From positions 124,001 through 188,000 of the forward strand of contig CAJTLB010000002.1 of assembly GCA_910577045.1 (NCBI GenBank): 64,000 nucleotides of DNA, written 5' to 3'. A program made the translations under genes and the position numbers. Source of the DNA: an uncultured Lachnospiraceae bacterium (lineage in GTDB: Bacteria > Bacillota > Clostridia > Lachnospirales > Lachnospiraceae). Below the pieces are notes generated by a model. The model was not told where the DNA came from. It did not search any database and worked only from the letters and a program-made list of their open reading frames with translations. This document shows, piece by piece, positions 1-7,823 of the stretch; the first letter of the stretch is position 1, and each line of letters starts with the position of its first letter.

Positions 1-644
1 ACCTGTGTATAATTTCTAGCTTCTTCCATTTTCCCAATTAACTTGTATGCCTGCACTAATATCATGTCACTTTGAATCCTATTTAATTCTGAAATAGGCT
101 CCAATAATTCAATAGCTTCCCTCGCCATCTTAAGCTGGAGGTATATCCCTGCTTTTAAAATAATAGCTTCATTACAGACCCCCACATCATTACAATTTTC
201 TATAATATGGTCAACCCATATTTTAGCTTCCTCTAAAAGTTTCTTACCCTCTTCTTCTGTCTCTGCCAACATAAAATGATTCCAATATAACACACAAAGT
301 TGTAATAAAAGTGGATAACATGAATAATATTTATGGGCTAATAAACGAATTTTCTCTAAGACTTTATCAAACGGCAAATTTACAAAATCTTTAGATAATT
401 CTGCATAACAACACTGAATCTGTTCTTTAGACATTTGTGGTTTGTATCCAATTAGCTCATCAATACTTACGCCAAAAAAAGATGCCAACTGAGGTAACAA
501 TAAAATATCTGGCATACTCTGGGCATTCTCCCATTTAGAAACAGAGGCCTTTGTTACCCCGATAAAATTTGCTAATTGCTCCTGTGTAAGCTTATGCTTA
601 TGACGCAAACGAATAATATTATTTGATAAATTTATTTCATTCAT
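1..644 (-). CDS. XRE family regulator with TPR-like C-terminus (partial, runs off window)
   Basis: The frame opens with ATG at 644 and stays open to base 1, giving at least 214 residues. Upstream on the minus strand is AAGGA about nine bases before the ATG. Residues 1-65 form a Cro/CI-type helix-turn-helix (RLRHKHKLTQEQLANFIGV, then SKWENAQSMPD and a FGVSIDELIGY tail typical of XRE regulators). The rest is helical with repeated A/L/Y-rich pairs, consistent with TPR-like repeats that bind a peptide or partner. Such XRE-TPR proteins are usually cytoplasmic regulators, sometimes peptide-responsive; the ligand is unknown. The C-terminus lies outside the window. A 65-bp tandem repeat starts about 40 bases upstream of its start codon. 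Confidence 0.85.
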   Translation of the reverse strand, partial: MNEINLSNNIIRLRHKHKLTQEQLANFIGVTKASVSKWENAQSMPDILLLPQLASFFGVSIDELIGYKPQMSKEQIQCCYAELSKDFVNLPFDKVLEKIRLLAHKYYSCYPLLLQLCVLYWNHFMLAETEEEGKKLLEEAKIWVDHIIENCNDVGVCNEAIILKAGIYLQLKMAREAIELLEPISELNRIQSDMILVQAYKLIGKMEEARNYTQ

Positions 645-685
645 TCTTACCAATCCTTATTTATAAAATTTTCAAATACAGTGAA

Positions 686-895
686 CTGCCCAACTTCGGG
701 TTTCCCAAATTCAACTTCGTTTCATTTGGGTAAAATAATTTCGCAGCAAGCTGCCCAACTTCGGGTTTCCCAAATTCAACTTCGTTTCATTTGAGTAAAA
801 TAGTTTCGCAGCAAGCTGCTCAACTTCGAGTTTCCCAAATTCAACTTCGTTTCATTTGGGTAAAATAGTTTCGCAGCAAGCTGCTCAACTATTTT
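686..895. repeat. 65-bp tandem repeat, three full copies plus a hairpin remnant
   Basis: Copies begin at 686, 751 and 816 with exact 65-base period and a few substitutions; a fourth, truncated copy starts at 881. Each unit contains CCCAAAT...ATTTGGG arms (13-base loop) and a GCAGC-AA-GCTGC dyad. The last copy closes into a longer hairpin: AAAATAGTT at 862-870 pairs with AACTATTTT at 887-895. The same arm sequence makes the perfect hairpin at 1576-1611. No reading frame with a good start crosses the array. It fills most of the 429-base gap between the XRE gene and the next gene. Confidence 0.9.
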
Positions 896-1073
896 CATTA
901 TACAAAATGGGGATTTTTTTCACAAGGGAGTGGATTGATATTTTAAGAAATAAAATCAACTATTAAGAAACTTAAGTGGCACTATTTTTTGATATATGAT
1001 ATAATATAATTTTAATTTACTAGATAAATATAAAATAAAAAGCAAAAAATAAAGAATATGGGGATTATAATAT

Positions 1074-1577
1074 ATGTTTCAAATAAATGTTGATAATCTT
1101 GGCTGGATAGATAATATGGAAAATAACTGTGAAGATTTATGTTTGCATGGCCATGTAGTGGCTTATATTGGAAATAAAAAACTGGAATATAATGCAACGG
1201 TAAGTGCAACTGCATTATATTTGCTAAAATCACTTACAGAAGATCATATTATTTATGAAGATAATCAAATGTTACCCTGCTGTGGGTTCTTTTTAATTGC
1301 AGATAGCACATTAGAAAATGTCACAATATCTGGATGCCCTAATGGTATTGACTGGTCTGTTATCCATAAAGGCGAATATATAGAATTAATTTTAGAAGAT
1401 GGCTCAAAAACAATTGTACCAATCAAAGAATATCAGAATACTGTTTTTCAATTTGCAGATAAAATAGAAGCTTTTTATCAATCAAGCCCTACAAGAATAC
1501 TGCCATCAAATGAATTTGACCGAAATGGATATATTGCTTTCTGGAATGAATGGCACCGAAGAAGAAACCATATATAA
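1074..1577 (+). CDS. hypothetical protein (167 aa)
   Basis: I do not recognise this protein. It has no signal peptide or membrane segment, so it should be cytoplasmic. It is acidic in the N-terminal half, has paired Cys in MLPCCGFF and an aromatic, basic C-terminus (FWNEWHRRRNHI). Size and composition recall small immunity-type or regulatory proteins, but that is only a resemblance. The start at 1074 has a weak GGGGA about ten bases upstream and an A/T-rich promoter-like stretch before it (TATGATATAATATAA near 995-1010). The stop codon lies inside the left arm of the terminator hairpin. The neighbour at 1610 is convergent. Confidence 0.7.
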   Translation: MFQINVDNLGWIDNMENNCEDLCLHGHVVAYIGNKKLEYNATVSATALYLLKSLTEDHIIYEDNQMLPCCGFFLIADSTLENVTISGCPNGIDWSVIHKGEYIELILEDGSKTIVPIKEYQNTVFQFADKIEAFYQSSPTRILPSNEFDRNGYIAFWNEWHRRRNHI

Positions 1578-1611
1578 AAATAGTTTCGCAGGGGACTGCG
1601 AAACTATTTTT
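1576..1611. terminator. bidirectional terminator hairpin
   Basis: AAAAATAGTTTCGCAG (1576-1591), loop GGGA, then the exact complement at 1596-1611: 16 perfect base pairs. A-rich on one side and T-rich on the other, so it can end both the gene at 1074-1577 and the convergent gene at 1610-1987. Its arms match the tandem repeat at 686-895. Confidence 0.85.
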
Positions 1612-1987
1612 ATCTTCTTCTCCCATCGGGGTCAAAATTCATTTTTAACTCTTTCTCCACTAAAACAATAGAATATAATAAAGCTGCGATTTGAAATATA
1701 GAAATAACTCCTCCTATTGTCCCAATTATATTTGGATTACTATTTATAAAAGGCAATTGCACTACAATTGTTGGTACTAGCATTATATATCCCATCTTCA
1801 CCCACAATTTTCCACAACAATTATGTGCAAACTGCCATGTTTCTTTATTTTTCATAGACATTTTTGTACGATAGCCATATATACTATTAATTGTTTTTGG
1901 AGTATGCTGATACATCACTTTTCCAAATATTATCATAAGTAATGGGACAATTAAATTACAAGTAAACATAAAAATCCAAAACCACAT
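1610..1987 (-). CDS. SdpI family membrane protein
   Basis: 125 residues with three hydrophobic segments (about 3-23, 67-84 and 90-110). Between the first two lies the family signature: YGYRTKMSMKNKETW followed by FAHNCCGKLW, as in the C-terminal domain of SdpI, the Bacillus immunity protein against the SdpC toxin and a signalling partner. Many short SdpI-family proteins have no known role and only this domain is present here, so immunity is not shown. Convergent with the gene at 1074. A GGAGGGGGATT ribosome site precedes ATG 1987. Confidence 0.85.
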   Translation of the reverse strand: MWFWIFMFTCNLIVPLLMIIFGKVMYQHTPKTINSIYGYRTKMSMKNKETWQFAHNCCGKLWVKMGYIMLVPTIVVQLPFINSNPNIIGTIGGVISIFQIAALLYSIVLVEKELKMNFDPDGRRR

Positions 1988-2099
1988 ATAATCCCCCTCC
2001 TATTAAATCTATATTTTATATAAAAAGTATATCATAACTCATTCTTTTTGTATACCTTATATTAAAATCTTGACATTTATATCTTCTAATAAATAACAT

Positions 2100-2729
2100 T
2101 TATAATTTACTTTTCCCAAATTCCTCTCGTATTTCCAATGCAGCTTCCCTACTATCTGGCTGTGCTATAATTGCAGAAATAACAGCCAGCCCATCTATCC
2201 CCATTGCCGCAAAAATTTTCGCATTTTCTTTATTAATTCCACCAATTACAACAATTGGGAGTTTTATTGTTTGACGGATTTTCTTTAGTTCTCCCATAGG
2301 CACAAGAACTGCATCTTTCTTGGTTTTTGTTGGGAAAATTGCGCCTACCCCCAAATAGTTAGCCCCATCTTTAACTGCTTGTTCTGCTTCGTTAAGAGAT
2401 GTCACAGAAACACCCAATAACATATTTCTACCAATAATATCCTTAACAACCGAAACAGGTATATCGTTTTGCCCAATATGTACTCCAGCAGCCTTTACTG
2501 CTAAGGCAATATCAACCCGATCGTTAATGATTAAAGGAACCCTATATTTTTCTGTAATTTGTTTTAATTCTAGTGCTTGCCTATAAAAATCTAACGAAGA
2601 AATATCTTTTTCCCTTAGCTGCACCATAGTACAGCCTCCAAGAATAGCTTGTTCTACTCTTTTATATAATTCTTGCCTGTTTACTATATGGCTATCTGTT
2701 ACTAAATATAATGTATAATCTATTTTCAT
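2100..2729 (-). CDS. thiE: thiamine-phosphate synthase ThiE
   Basis: 209 residues, full length. Joins HMP pyrophosphate and thiazole phosphate to give thiamine monophosphate, in the cytoplasm. Motifs: YLVTDSHIV at the N-terminus, QLREKD (about 38-43), INDRVDIA, GVHIGQND, LGVSVTS, the phosphate loop GVGAIFPTKTK and VVIGGINKEN. Its ATG overlaps the stop of thiD by four bases (ATGA), so the two are translationally coupled and both lie under the TPP riboswitch upstream of thiD. The thiazole branch genes (thiG, thiH, thiS, thiM) are not in the window, so the operon covers the HMP branch and the coupling step only. Confidence 0.95.
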   Translation of the reverse strand: MKIDYTLYLVTDSHIVNRQELYKRVEQAILGGCTMVQLREKDISSLDFYRQALELKQITEKYRVPLIINDRVDIALAVKAAGVHIGQNDIPVSVVKDIIGRNMLLGVSVTSLNEAEQAVKDGANYLGVGAIFPTKTKKDAVLVPMGELKKIRQTIKLPIVVIGGINKENAKIFAAMGIDGLAVISAIIAQPDSREAALEIREEFGKSKL

Positions 2730-3544
2730 TTTATGCCTACCTCTTCTTTCTGTAAACCATATTGATAAAGATTATAAAAATGATTAGTAGGACCATATCC
2801 TTTCCCTATATTAAGAGAATGTATAATTGCTGTAGTAACATAACTTTTCGCCTTTTCTACTGCTTTATCAATACTTGAACCATTTGCAAGCTGAGAAGCA
2901 ATTGCAGAAGAAAATGTACAGCCTGTCCCATGTGTATTTTTAGTATTAACTCGGTCTGCTGTAAAATAAAATATTTCCTTTCCATCAAAAAGAATATCTA
3001 CTGCATCGCCAGCTATATGCCCACCCTTTATTACCACTGCTTTACAGCCTAAATTATAGATTTTCTTTGCAGCAATTTCCATATCCTTAACAGAATAAAT
3101 TTTTATCCCCGCTATTTTCTCTGCTTCTGGGGCATTTGGAGTCAACACATCTGCAAACGGAAGCACCTTTTCTATAAATGTATTTACTGCTATTGGCTCC
3201 ATAAGAGGGCACCCATTTTTTGCATACATTACTGGATCAATTACAATATTGCTGGGTTTATATTGATTTAATTTTTCTACAACTGCTTCCATACATTCTG
3301 GTGAAGAAAGCATACCAATTTTTATGGCATCTACTTCAATATCCTCAAATACAGCATCCATCTGTTTTTTTATTATTTCTGGCGTAATATTTTGAATATC
3401 AATTACTCGGCTCGTATTTTCTGCTACTACCGAAACAATAACACTCATACCAAATACTCCATGTGCAGAAAATGTTTTTAAATCAGCCTGTATTCCTGCA
3501 CCACCACTACAATCGGATCCTGCAATTGTTAATACTTTTTTCAT
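2726..3544 (-). CDS. thiD: hydroxymethylpyrimidine (phosphate) kinase ThiD
   Basis: Phosphorylates HMP and HMP-P to supply ThiE. Ribokinase-fold motifs: AGSDCSGGAGIQADLKT at the N-terminus, DAIKIGMLSS, VIDPVM, LTPNAPEAE, and the anion-hole/catalytic loop NTHGTGCTFSSAIA near the C-terminus. I take ATG 3544 (MKKVLTIAG) as the start: AGGA lies eight bases upstream, whereas the ATG at 3553 has the ribosome site directly against it. About 272 residues, normal for the family. First gene of the thiD-thiE operon, with a TPP riboswitch and terminator in its leader. Confidence 0.95.
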   Translation of the reverse strand: MKKVLTIAGSDCSGGAGIQADLKTFSAHGVFGMSVIVSVVAENTSRVIDIQNITPEIIKKQMDAVFEDIEVDAIKIGMLSSPECMEAVVEKLNQYKPSNIVIDPVMYAKNGCPLMEPIAVNTFIEKVLPFADVLTPNAPEAEKIAGIKIYSVKDMEIAAKKIYNLGCKAVVIKGGHIAGDAVDILFDGKEIFYFTADRVNTKNTHGTGCTFSSAIASQLANGSSIDKAVEKAKSYVTTAIIHSLNIGKGYGPTNHFYNLYQYGLQKEEVGIK

Positions 3545-3654
3545 TATTTTCATCCTTTCTATCTTCTATTTTAATTCCTAAGTAAAAATTTTTTACTGCT
3601 TTAATAATTTGTTTTTTCCCTATGTGTTCATACTTTCTCTGCCTAGGGCCACAC

Positions 3655-3688
3655 ATAAAAAATAGAGCTTCCAAAATTAGAAGCTCTT
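3655..3688 (-). terminator. riboswitch-controlled intrinsic terminator
   Basis: On the minus strand AGAGCTTC, an eight-base loop and GAAGCTCT form a perfect 8-bp stem followed by ATTTTTTAT. It sits just downstream of the TPP aptamer and about 110 bases before thiD, the expected position for an expression platform that stops transcription when TPP is bound. Confidence 0.85.
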
Positions 3689-3713
3689 TCAAGACGCAAT
3701 CCAGCGTAAGAAA

Positions 3714-3797
3714 TTGCTTCCCTACGCCGGTATTAGCCGACAGGTCTAAAGGTCAGGTCTTAACCTTTTTCAACTTGTTCAGTTCCCTCGCAAACAC
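3714..3797 (-). promoter_or_regulatory. TPP riboswitch (THI element) upstream of thiD
   Basis: Read on the minus strand, the conserved core is present: GAGGG at the 5' side, GACCTG, then CTAATACCGGCGTAGGGAAG, matching the THI-box 3' core. The ends TTGC/GCAA close P1. A second element at 3701-3710 (CTTACGCTGG in the RNA) can pair with the aptamer core CCGGCGTAGG (3721-3730) through eight Watson-Crick and two G-U pairs, giving a plausible alternative fold. TPP binding would favour the terminator at 3655-3688 and switch thiD-thiE off; the direction is inferred from the family. Confidence 0.93.
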
Positions 3798-3868
3798 AAA
3801 TTAAATAACCTATTCTATTATAATTTCTATAAATTTTTATATTATAATACCATCTTACAAAATATCTG

Positions 3869-3976
3869 TCAATGTTTTGTAATTTTTTTCTGCTTTCTTT
3901 CTATATTTTTTTCTTTAATCACCTGTTTAATTTTAAAAAATAATTTTAAAGCAGCTTCATTTGCTATTTGTCCCAT
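3869..3976 (-). CDS. possible small basic protein (35 aa)
   Basis: A short frame starts at ATG 3976, preceded by a near-perfect GGAGGTGGGG ribosome site, and ends at TGA 3869. The product begins MGQIANEAALKLFFKIK and ends in a lysine-rich tail (KQKKITKH), so it is an amphipathic, strongly basic helix-like peptide. I recognise no family. It lies alone between the thi leader and the membrane protein gene at 4080. The ribosome site is the main support; coding status is otherwise unproven. Confidence 0.45.
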   Translation of the reverse strand: MGQIANEAALKLFFKIKQVIKEKNIERKQKKITKH

Positions 3977-4079
3977 AACCCCACCTCCATACTTATAATT
4001 AGCAACCTAATTTACCATATAACCAATAAAAAATCCTACTTTCTTTTATTATTCGCCCAGCAAGGTTTACTATAAATAA

Positions 4080-4529
4080 CTATAAATAACTATAAAATAA
4101 ATACGCCCCTACTTTTAAAAGAAATGTAACTACTAATATAATAAGTGAAATATAAAAAGCGGACATATTAAATAATGCCGTTGTAACTGTAATAAATAAT
4201 AAAAATACCAATAAAATATCTAATATAATCCCTCCACTTTTATCATGCAGGTATTGGTTTCTCTCATCTTGTTCCATTTGTAATTGTTCTTTTAAAAGCA
4301 ATCTGTTTTTAATTAATTTTTTATTATGGATAATGCGGGCAATAATATAAATTATTCCACCAAAAAATATACCACTACTAACTGTATGTGCTAAATTAGT
4401 CATTATTCTGGAATCTCCACCAATTTCCCCAACTATAACCATATAAATCAACATAAATATAAGAATAATCCATAGCACCCTAATACGCCATTGAATCTTT
4501 TGAGTATAATTTATATTAAACTTCCTCAT
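4080..4529 (-). CDS. membrane protein paired with an XRE regulator
   Basis: 149 residues with four hydrophobic segments, in pairs at about 17-37/50-67 and 101-120/124-146, separated by a charged loop carrying DERNQYLHDKSGG. This DER...K(S/T)G loop is typical of small Firmicutes membrane proteins encoded with an XRE regulator (DUF2178-like group); their function is unknown. The start overlaps the regulator gene by 14 bases, so the pair is coupled. It may act as the sensor or target of the regulator; this is inferred from gene order only. Confidence 0.75.
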   Translation of the reverse strand: MRKFNINYTQKIQWRIRVLWIILIFMLIYMVIVGEIGGDSRIMTNLAHTVSSGIFFGGIIYIIARIIHNKKLIKNRLLLKEQLQMEQDERNQYLHDKSGGIILDILLVFLLFITVTTALFNMSAFYISLIILVVTFLLKVGAYLFYSYL

Positions 4530-4746
4530 ATTGTCCGTCCTCCATTTCCTTATTTTCTTTCAAACAGCACAACTCTTCCACAGTGACTTTAAAAACTTCT
4601 GCTATTCTATATGCTAACATAAGTGATGGGCTATACTGCCCTTTTTCAATTGAGATAATTGTCCGTGAAGAAACATGGACTAAATCTGCTAATTGTTGTT
4701 GTGTCATTTGTGAGTGTATACGAAATTCCTTTACTTTTGTTTTCAT
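4516..4746 (-). CDS. XRE family transcriptional regulator (small)
   Basis: 76 residues from ATG 4746 (MKTKVKEFRIHSQMTQQQ), chosen because AAGGAAAAG stands nine bases upstream; an upstream in-frame ATG at 4782 has no ribosome site. Almost all of it is a helix-turn-helix: MTQQQLADLVHVSSRTI, IEKGQYSPSLMLAYRIAEVF, TVEELCCL. No effector domain, so the signal probably comes from the overlapping membrane protein. A consensus promoter and TGAA/TTCA dyads lie just upstream, suggesting autoregulation. Confidence 0.9.
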   Translation of the reverse strand: MKTKVKEFRIHSQMTQQQLADLVHVSSRTIISIEKGQYSPSLMLAYRIAEVFKVTVEELCCLKENKEMEDGQYEEV

Positions 4747-4768
4747 TTTACTTTTCCTTTTTAAGTAT

Positions 4769-4825
4769 GAAGCAAGCTTCACATGAAGTTAATTTCATAT
4801 TAACATATATGCCCTTAATTGTCAA
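4769..4825 (-). promoter_or_regulatory. promoter and dyads upstream of the XRE gene
   Basis: Minus strand -35 TTGACA (4825-4820), 17-base spacer, -10 TAATAT (4802-4797). Downstream of the -10 lies the dyad TGAAGC-TT-GCTTCA (4769-4782) and an overlapping CTTCATGTGAAG (4779-4790), candidate operators for the XRE protein. Confidence 0.7.
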
Positions 4826-4940
4826 TATTAATAACTTTTAATAAAAAACCTAGCTAATGATTTCTAAAACAGCTAATAAGTCCATACCTTTATTGATTGG
4901 GTTAGGAAATGGCGCTTTTAGCATTCTTACAAATAGGAAT

Positions 4941-5309
4941 TTATGGAATAGGATTTCCAATCCCCAGCTTCTTCCTCCATTCAGGAGCTTCTCCATCGTC
5001 TGCCCAATACTCATCCACAGACTTTATTTTAGAATCTTCAATACTAAAAAACGATGTTACATGGAATGATAAAGTTCTTTCCTTTGAATATACATGGGTA
5101 ACTGTAATAATCCGACTGTTCTCCATCTCTACTCTTTCTACTTCTCCTGTCCAATCACCGGGATATTCACAATTTGCCCGGATATATTCTTCTACATTAA
5201 AATGTTCATTGGTACAATGCCAATTTACATAAGCATCTTTGCAAAAATACGCCCGGATTTTATCTGCATCCTGTTCAAGAACATGCTTCCAAAATTCAAC
5301 TATATCCAT
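4941..5309 (-). CDS. NTF2-like (SnoaL-type) protein
   Basis: 122 residues from ATG 5309 (MDIVEFWKHVLEQDADKI), preceded by AAGGAG at ideal spacing; in-frame ATGs further upstream lack such a site. Pattern: an N-terminal helix pair with DADKIRAYFCKDAYVNWH, an EEYIRANCEYPG segment and three beta strands ending DEYWADDGEAPEWRKK. This is the alpha+beta cone of the NTF2-like superfamily, which holds small isomerases, hydrolases and many proteins of unknown use. Substrate not predictable. Single gene. Confidence 0.8.
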   Translation of the reverse strand: MDIVEFWKHVLEQDADKIRAYFCKDAYVNWHCTNEHFNVEEYIRANCEYPGDWTGEVERVEMENSRIITVTHVYSKERTLSFHVTSFFSIEDSKIKSVDEYWADDGEAPEWRKKLGIGNPIP

Positions 5310-5553
5310 TTTTTCTCCTTCACTCATCAACCCAAAAGACTTCTACCTTTTTTCCTTGCCAAATAAATTAACCTCTACTAAACTACCATTTTTATATTTT
5401 GCATTATCTTATATTATCCCTTTCTAATTTTTTGTGAAATTCATTCCAAAATACCGCTTTTATTCTTTACTTTCACAGCTTTACTACGATTATACAAAAC
5501 ACTTCTTCATCTTTTAACCAGATACAAGCCAAAAAACTATAAGATTAACAAAT

Positions 5554-5690
5554 TTAGTGGACTACAAATCCTTCTGTTACTGGAAGCCCATTCCAATAAT
5601 TCCCATCTGAACGATAATATTCCCACACTACAGAACCATCTGGCCTACTATAATCAACTATAAATATTTGCCCTTTTTCCCTAATTCTTA
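5554..5690 (-). pseudogene. C-terminal remnant of an unknown protein
   Basis: An open frame of about 43 codons without any start codon ends at TAA 5554. The product has a protein-like, aromatic-rich composition (GQIFIVDYSRPDGSVVWEYY, then SDGNYWNGLP). In-frame stops lie immediately upstream. It reads like the preserved tail of a deleted gene. The rest of the 450-base gap between 5309 and the receptor gene holds only a terminator. Confidence 0.4.
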
Positions 5691-5712
5691 ACTATTTAAA
5701 AACTTCTATACT

Positions 5713-5752
5713 ATAAAAGGGCTGTTGCAAAATATACTTTTACAACAACCCA
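5713..5752 (-). terminator. terminator of the chemotaxis receptor gene
   Basis: Minus strand: GGGTTGTTGTAAAA, short loop, then TTTTGCAACAGCCC followed by TTTTAT. Long stem with mismatches and a U-tract, ten bases after the receptor stop codon. Confidence 0.85.
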
Positions 5753-5761
5753 CCTATATTC

Positions 5762-7636
5762 TTACTCTACAATCTCTAATAATTTACCTGTAATATCTGC
5801 CATATTAGAAGAAACTTGCTTTGTATTATGAGAAATCTGGACATTACTTTCCACTACATTCGAAATGCGTTCAATTTGGCTAACTGCATGAGATACAATA
5901 TCTACATTTTGTTTTACCATACTAGCAATCTTTTCTACGTCTTGGTCTGTCTTTTTAATATTTTCTACAACCACGCCAAATGCTTCTACTGTTTGATCAG
6001 TAATTTCACGTCCCTGCTCTACTGCTTTTATAGAATTCATAATTAATACATTTGTCTCTTTTGCTGCCTGGGAACTCCTCGCAGCAAGCTCTCCCACTTG
6101 AGTTGCCACAACAGCAAAACCTTTTCCCATATCCCCTGCTCTTGCTGCTTCAATAGAGGCATTTAAAGAAAGCATATTTGTCTGTTGAGCAATCGAATTG
6201 ATTTCGCCAATAATCTTCTCTATTTCCATAGACATATCACTGATTTTTTGCATAGATTCTTTTAAAACCTGCATACTAGACTGTGTTTGCAAAATTTTAT
6301 CTGAGGTATTCTCTGTTTGTTCTGTAACAATAGTAGAAACATCTACACTATTATTTAATTCTTGTGTTAATTGATTCATTGTTTGTTTTAAATCATCTAC
6401 TGCCTTTTCTTGTTCCCCAGTCCCGTTAAAAATATGATCTGCATTTTCCAAAGTCTCCCCTGATACTTGGTTTAAATCCTTACAGGCACTTTTTACATTT
6501 TGGATTAAAGCCTGGTTATGTTCCATATCTTGTTTTTGTTGTGCCATTAAATGCTCATTCTCTTTCATACTTTGGCGAATACTGTCTACCATTTTATTAA
6601 TACTACCAGAAAGCATAGAAAATTCGGGATTATCTTGTTCATTTACTGTAATCTCAAAATCTCCCCCTGCAATCTTACTCATTGAATTCGAAATGCGGTT
6701 AATCCCTTGTACAATCTTATTATCTACCATACGGTTAATCATTAACAATAATACCCCAAATATAATTAACATACTTAAGGATACCACAACTGTTTGGTTA
6801 AGGCGCCCTGCATAATATTCACTCGATGGCATAAAAGTACCTATAACTTGGCTATTATATTCTTCTGCCACATAATATCCACTTGTGCCATCAATAACAG
6901 CCTTCCCTTTTCCTAACAGGTTTGTTGGGAATCCTGCATTTACAGCAGAAGTTCCAATTAAATTAGAATTCCTATGAGCTAAAATCAATCCGCTTTCTTT
7001 ATCAATCGCATAAATATATCCTTTTTCCCCAAAATCAATATCCTTTAATACAACAGAAATTTCTGTTCCAGTAAGCATTTTTTCTAATACTTCTGGCCGT
7101 ACACCTACTTGCACAAACCCTTTTGCATCTGTCCTTGCCACTCCAATATATTGCATTACAATACCCTCTGCTACATTTACCTGCGGCTCTTGTACAATTT
7201 CAATAGTAGGATCATCTACAATCACCATAAACGCATTGGATTGTTCCCCGCTTTTCATATCAAACCCAATATAGGCATCAATTGTACTACTTGTAATAAT
7301 TCCATTTTCATCAATAATATGTAATTCGTTTACCATTAACCTATCTTTAATTTTATCAAGCTTTTCTTTATTGCCATAAATAGACTTATCTATAGCAAGC
7401 ATATCTGCAAATGCCCTTGTTTTTGCAAGGTTATCCTCACTTAAATTCTTCGTAAGCTGTTCAATATTTTCCTCATTATTAATAAGCTTTTCCTTTACTT
7501 CTGCCAACTTATTTAGGCTAGCAGATGTATTGCTTGCCTGGCTAACAAACGTTTGTAATATAAAAATAGCTGAGATCGTAACTAACAATGCCACCAACAT
7601 ATAGCAAAACAGCCGTTTGGTAAAAATTTTTTTCAT
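5762..7636 (-). CDS. methyl-accepting chemotaxis protein
   Basis: 624 residues from ATG 7636 (MKKIFTKRLFCYM); GGAAAG lies nine bases upstream. Inner-membrane receptor that signals to CheA/CheW. Order: TM1 (about 10-32); an extracytoplasmic Cache-type sensor of about 250 residues (ends around LIGTSAVNAGFP and EYYAGRL); TM2; HAMP; a coiled coil; and the signalling hairpin with the tip motif INSIAQQTNMLSLNASIEAA and GKGFAVVATQVGELAARS. No pentapeptide for CheR binding is visible at the C-terminus (ends KLLEIVE). No che genes are nearby, so it is an orphan receptor. The ligand is unknown; Cache domains usually bind small organic molecules. Confidence 0.93.
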   Translation of the reverse strand: MKKIFTKRLFCYMLVALLVTISAIFILQTFVSQASNTSASLNKLAEVKEKLINNEENIEQLTKNLSEDNLAKTRAFADMLAIDKSIYGNKEKLDKIKDRLMVNELHIIDENGIITSSTIDAYIGFDMKSGEQSNAFMVIVDDPTIEIVQEPQVNVAEGIVMQYIGVARTDAKGFVQVGVRPEVLEKMLTGTEISVVLKDIDFGEKGYIYAIDKESGLILAHRNSNLIGTSAVNAGFPTNLLGKGKAVIDGTSGYYVAEEYNSQVIGTFMPSSEYYAGRLNQTVVVSLSMLIIFGVLLLMINRMVDNKIVQGINRISNSMSKIAGGDFEITVNEQDNPEFSMLSGSINKMVDSIRQSMKENEHLMAQQKQDMEHNQALIQNVKSACKDLNQVSGETLENADHIFNGTGEQEKAVDDLKQTMNQLTQELNNSVDVSTIVTEQTENTSDKILQTQSSMQVLKESMQKISDMSMEIEKIIGEINSIAQQTNMLSLNASIEAARAGDMGKGFAVVATQVGELAARSSQAAKETNVLIMNSIKAVEQGREITDQTVEAFGVVVENIKKTDQDVEKIASMVKQNVDIVSHAVSQIERISNVVESNVQISHNTKQVSSNMADITGKLLEIVE

Positions 7637-7823
7637 GAGAAGTACTTTCCTTTCATCTCCTAATTTTCTCTTTATAACAACATACCTTACTTTGAATGTA
7701 ATACACAAAAATATATACTATCATAATTAGTTTCATGCGAATTGTCAAGACACTTAATGGTACTCTTATTCGCAAAAACAACTAAATAATGGGCAATATG
7801 TTTTATCCTCCTATTTATAAGCA

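Noticed and set aside
686..895. CRISPR array
   Set aside because: The units are tandem and contiguous with 65-base period, there are no unique spacers and no cas genes.
1012..1233. Minus-strand frame upstream of the gene at 1074
   Set aside because: Antisense to a better supported gene, without a ribosome site.
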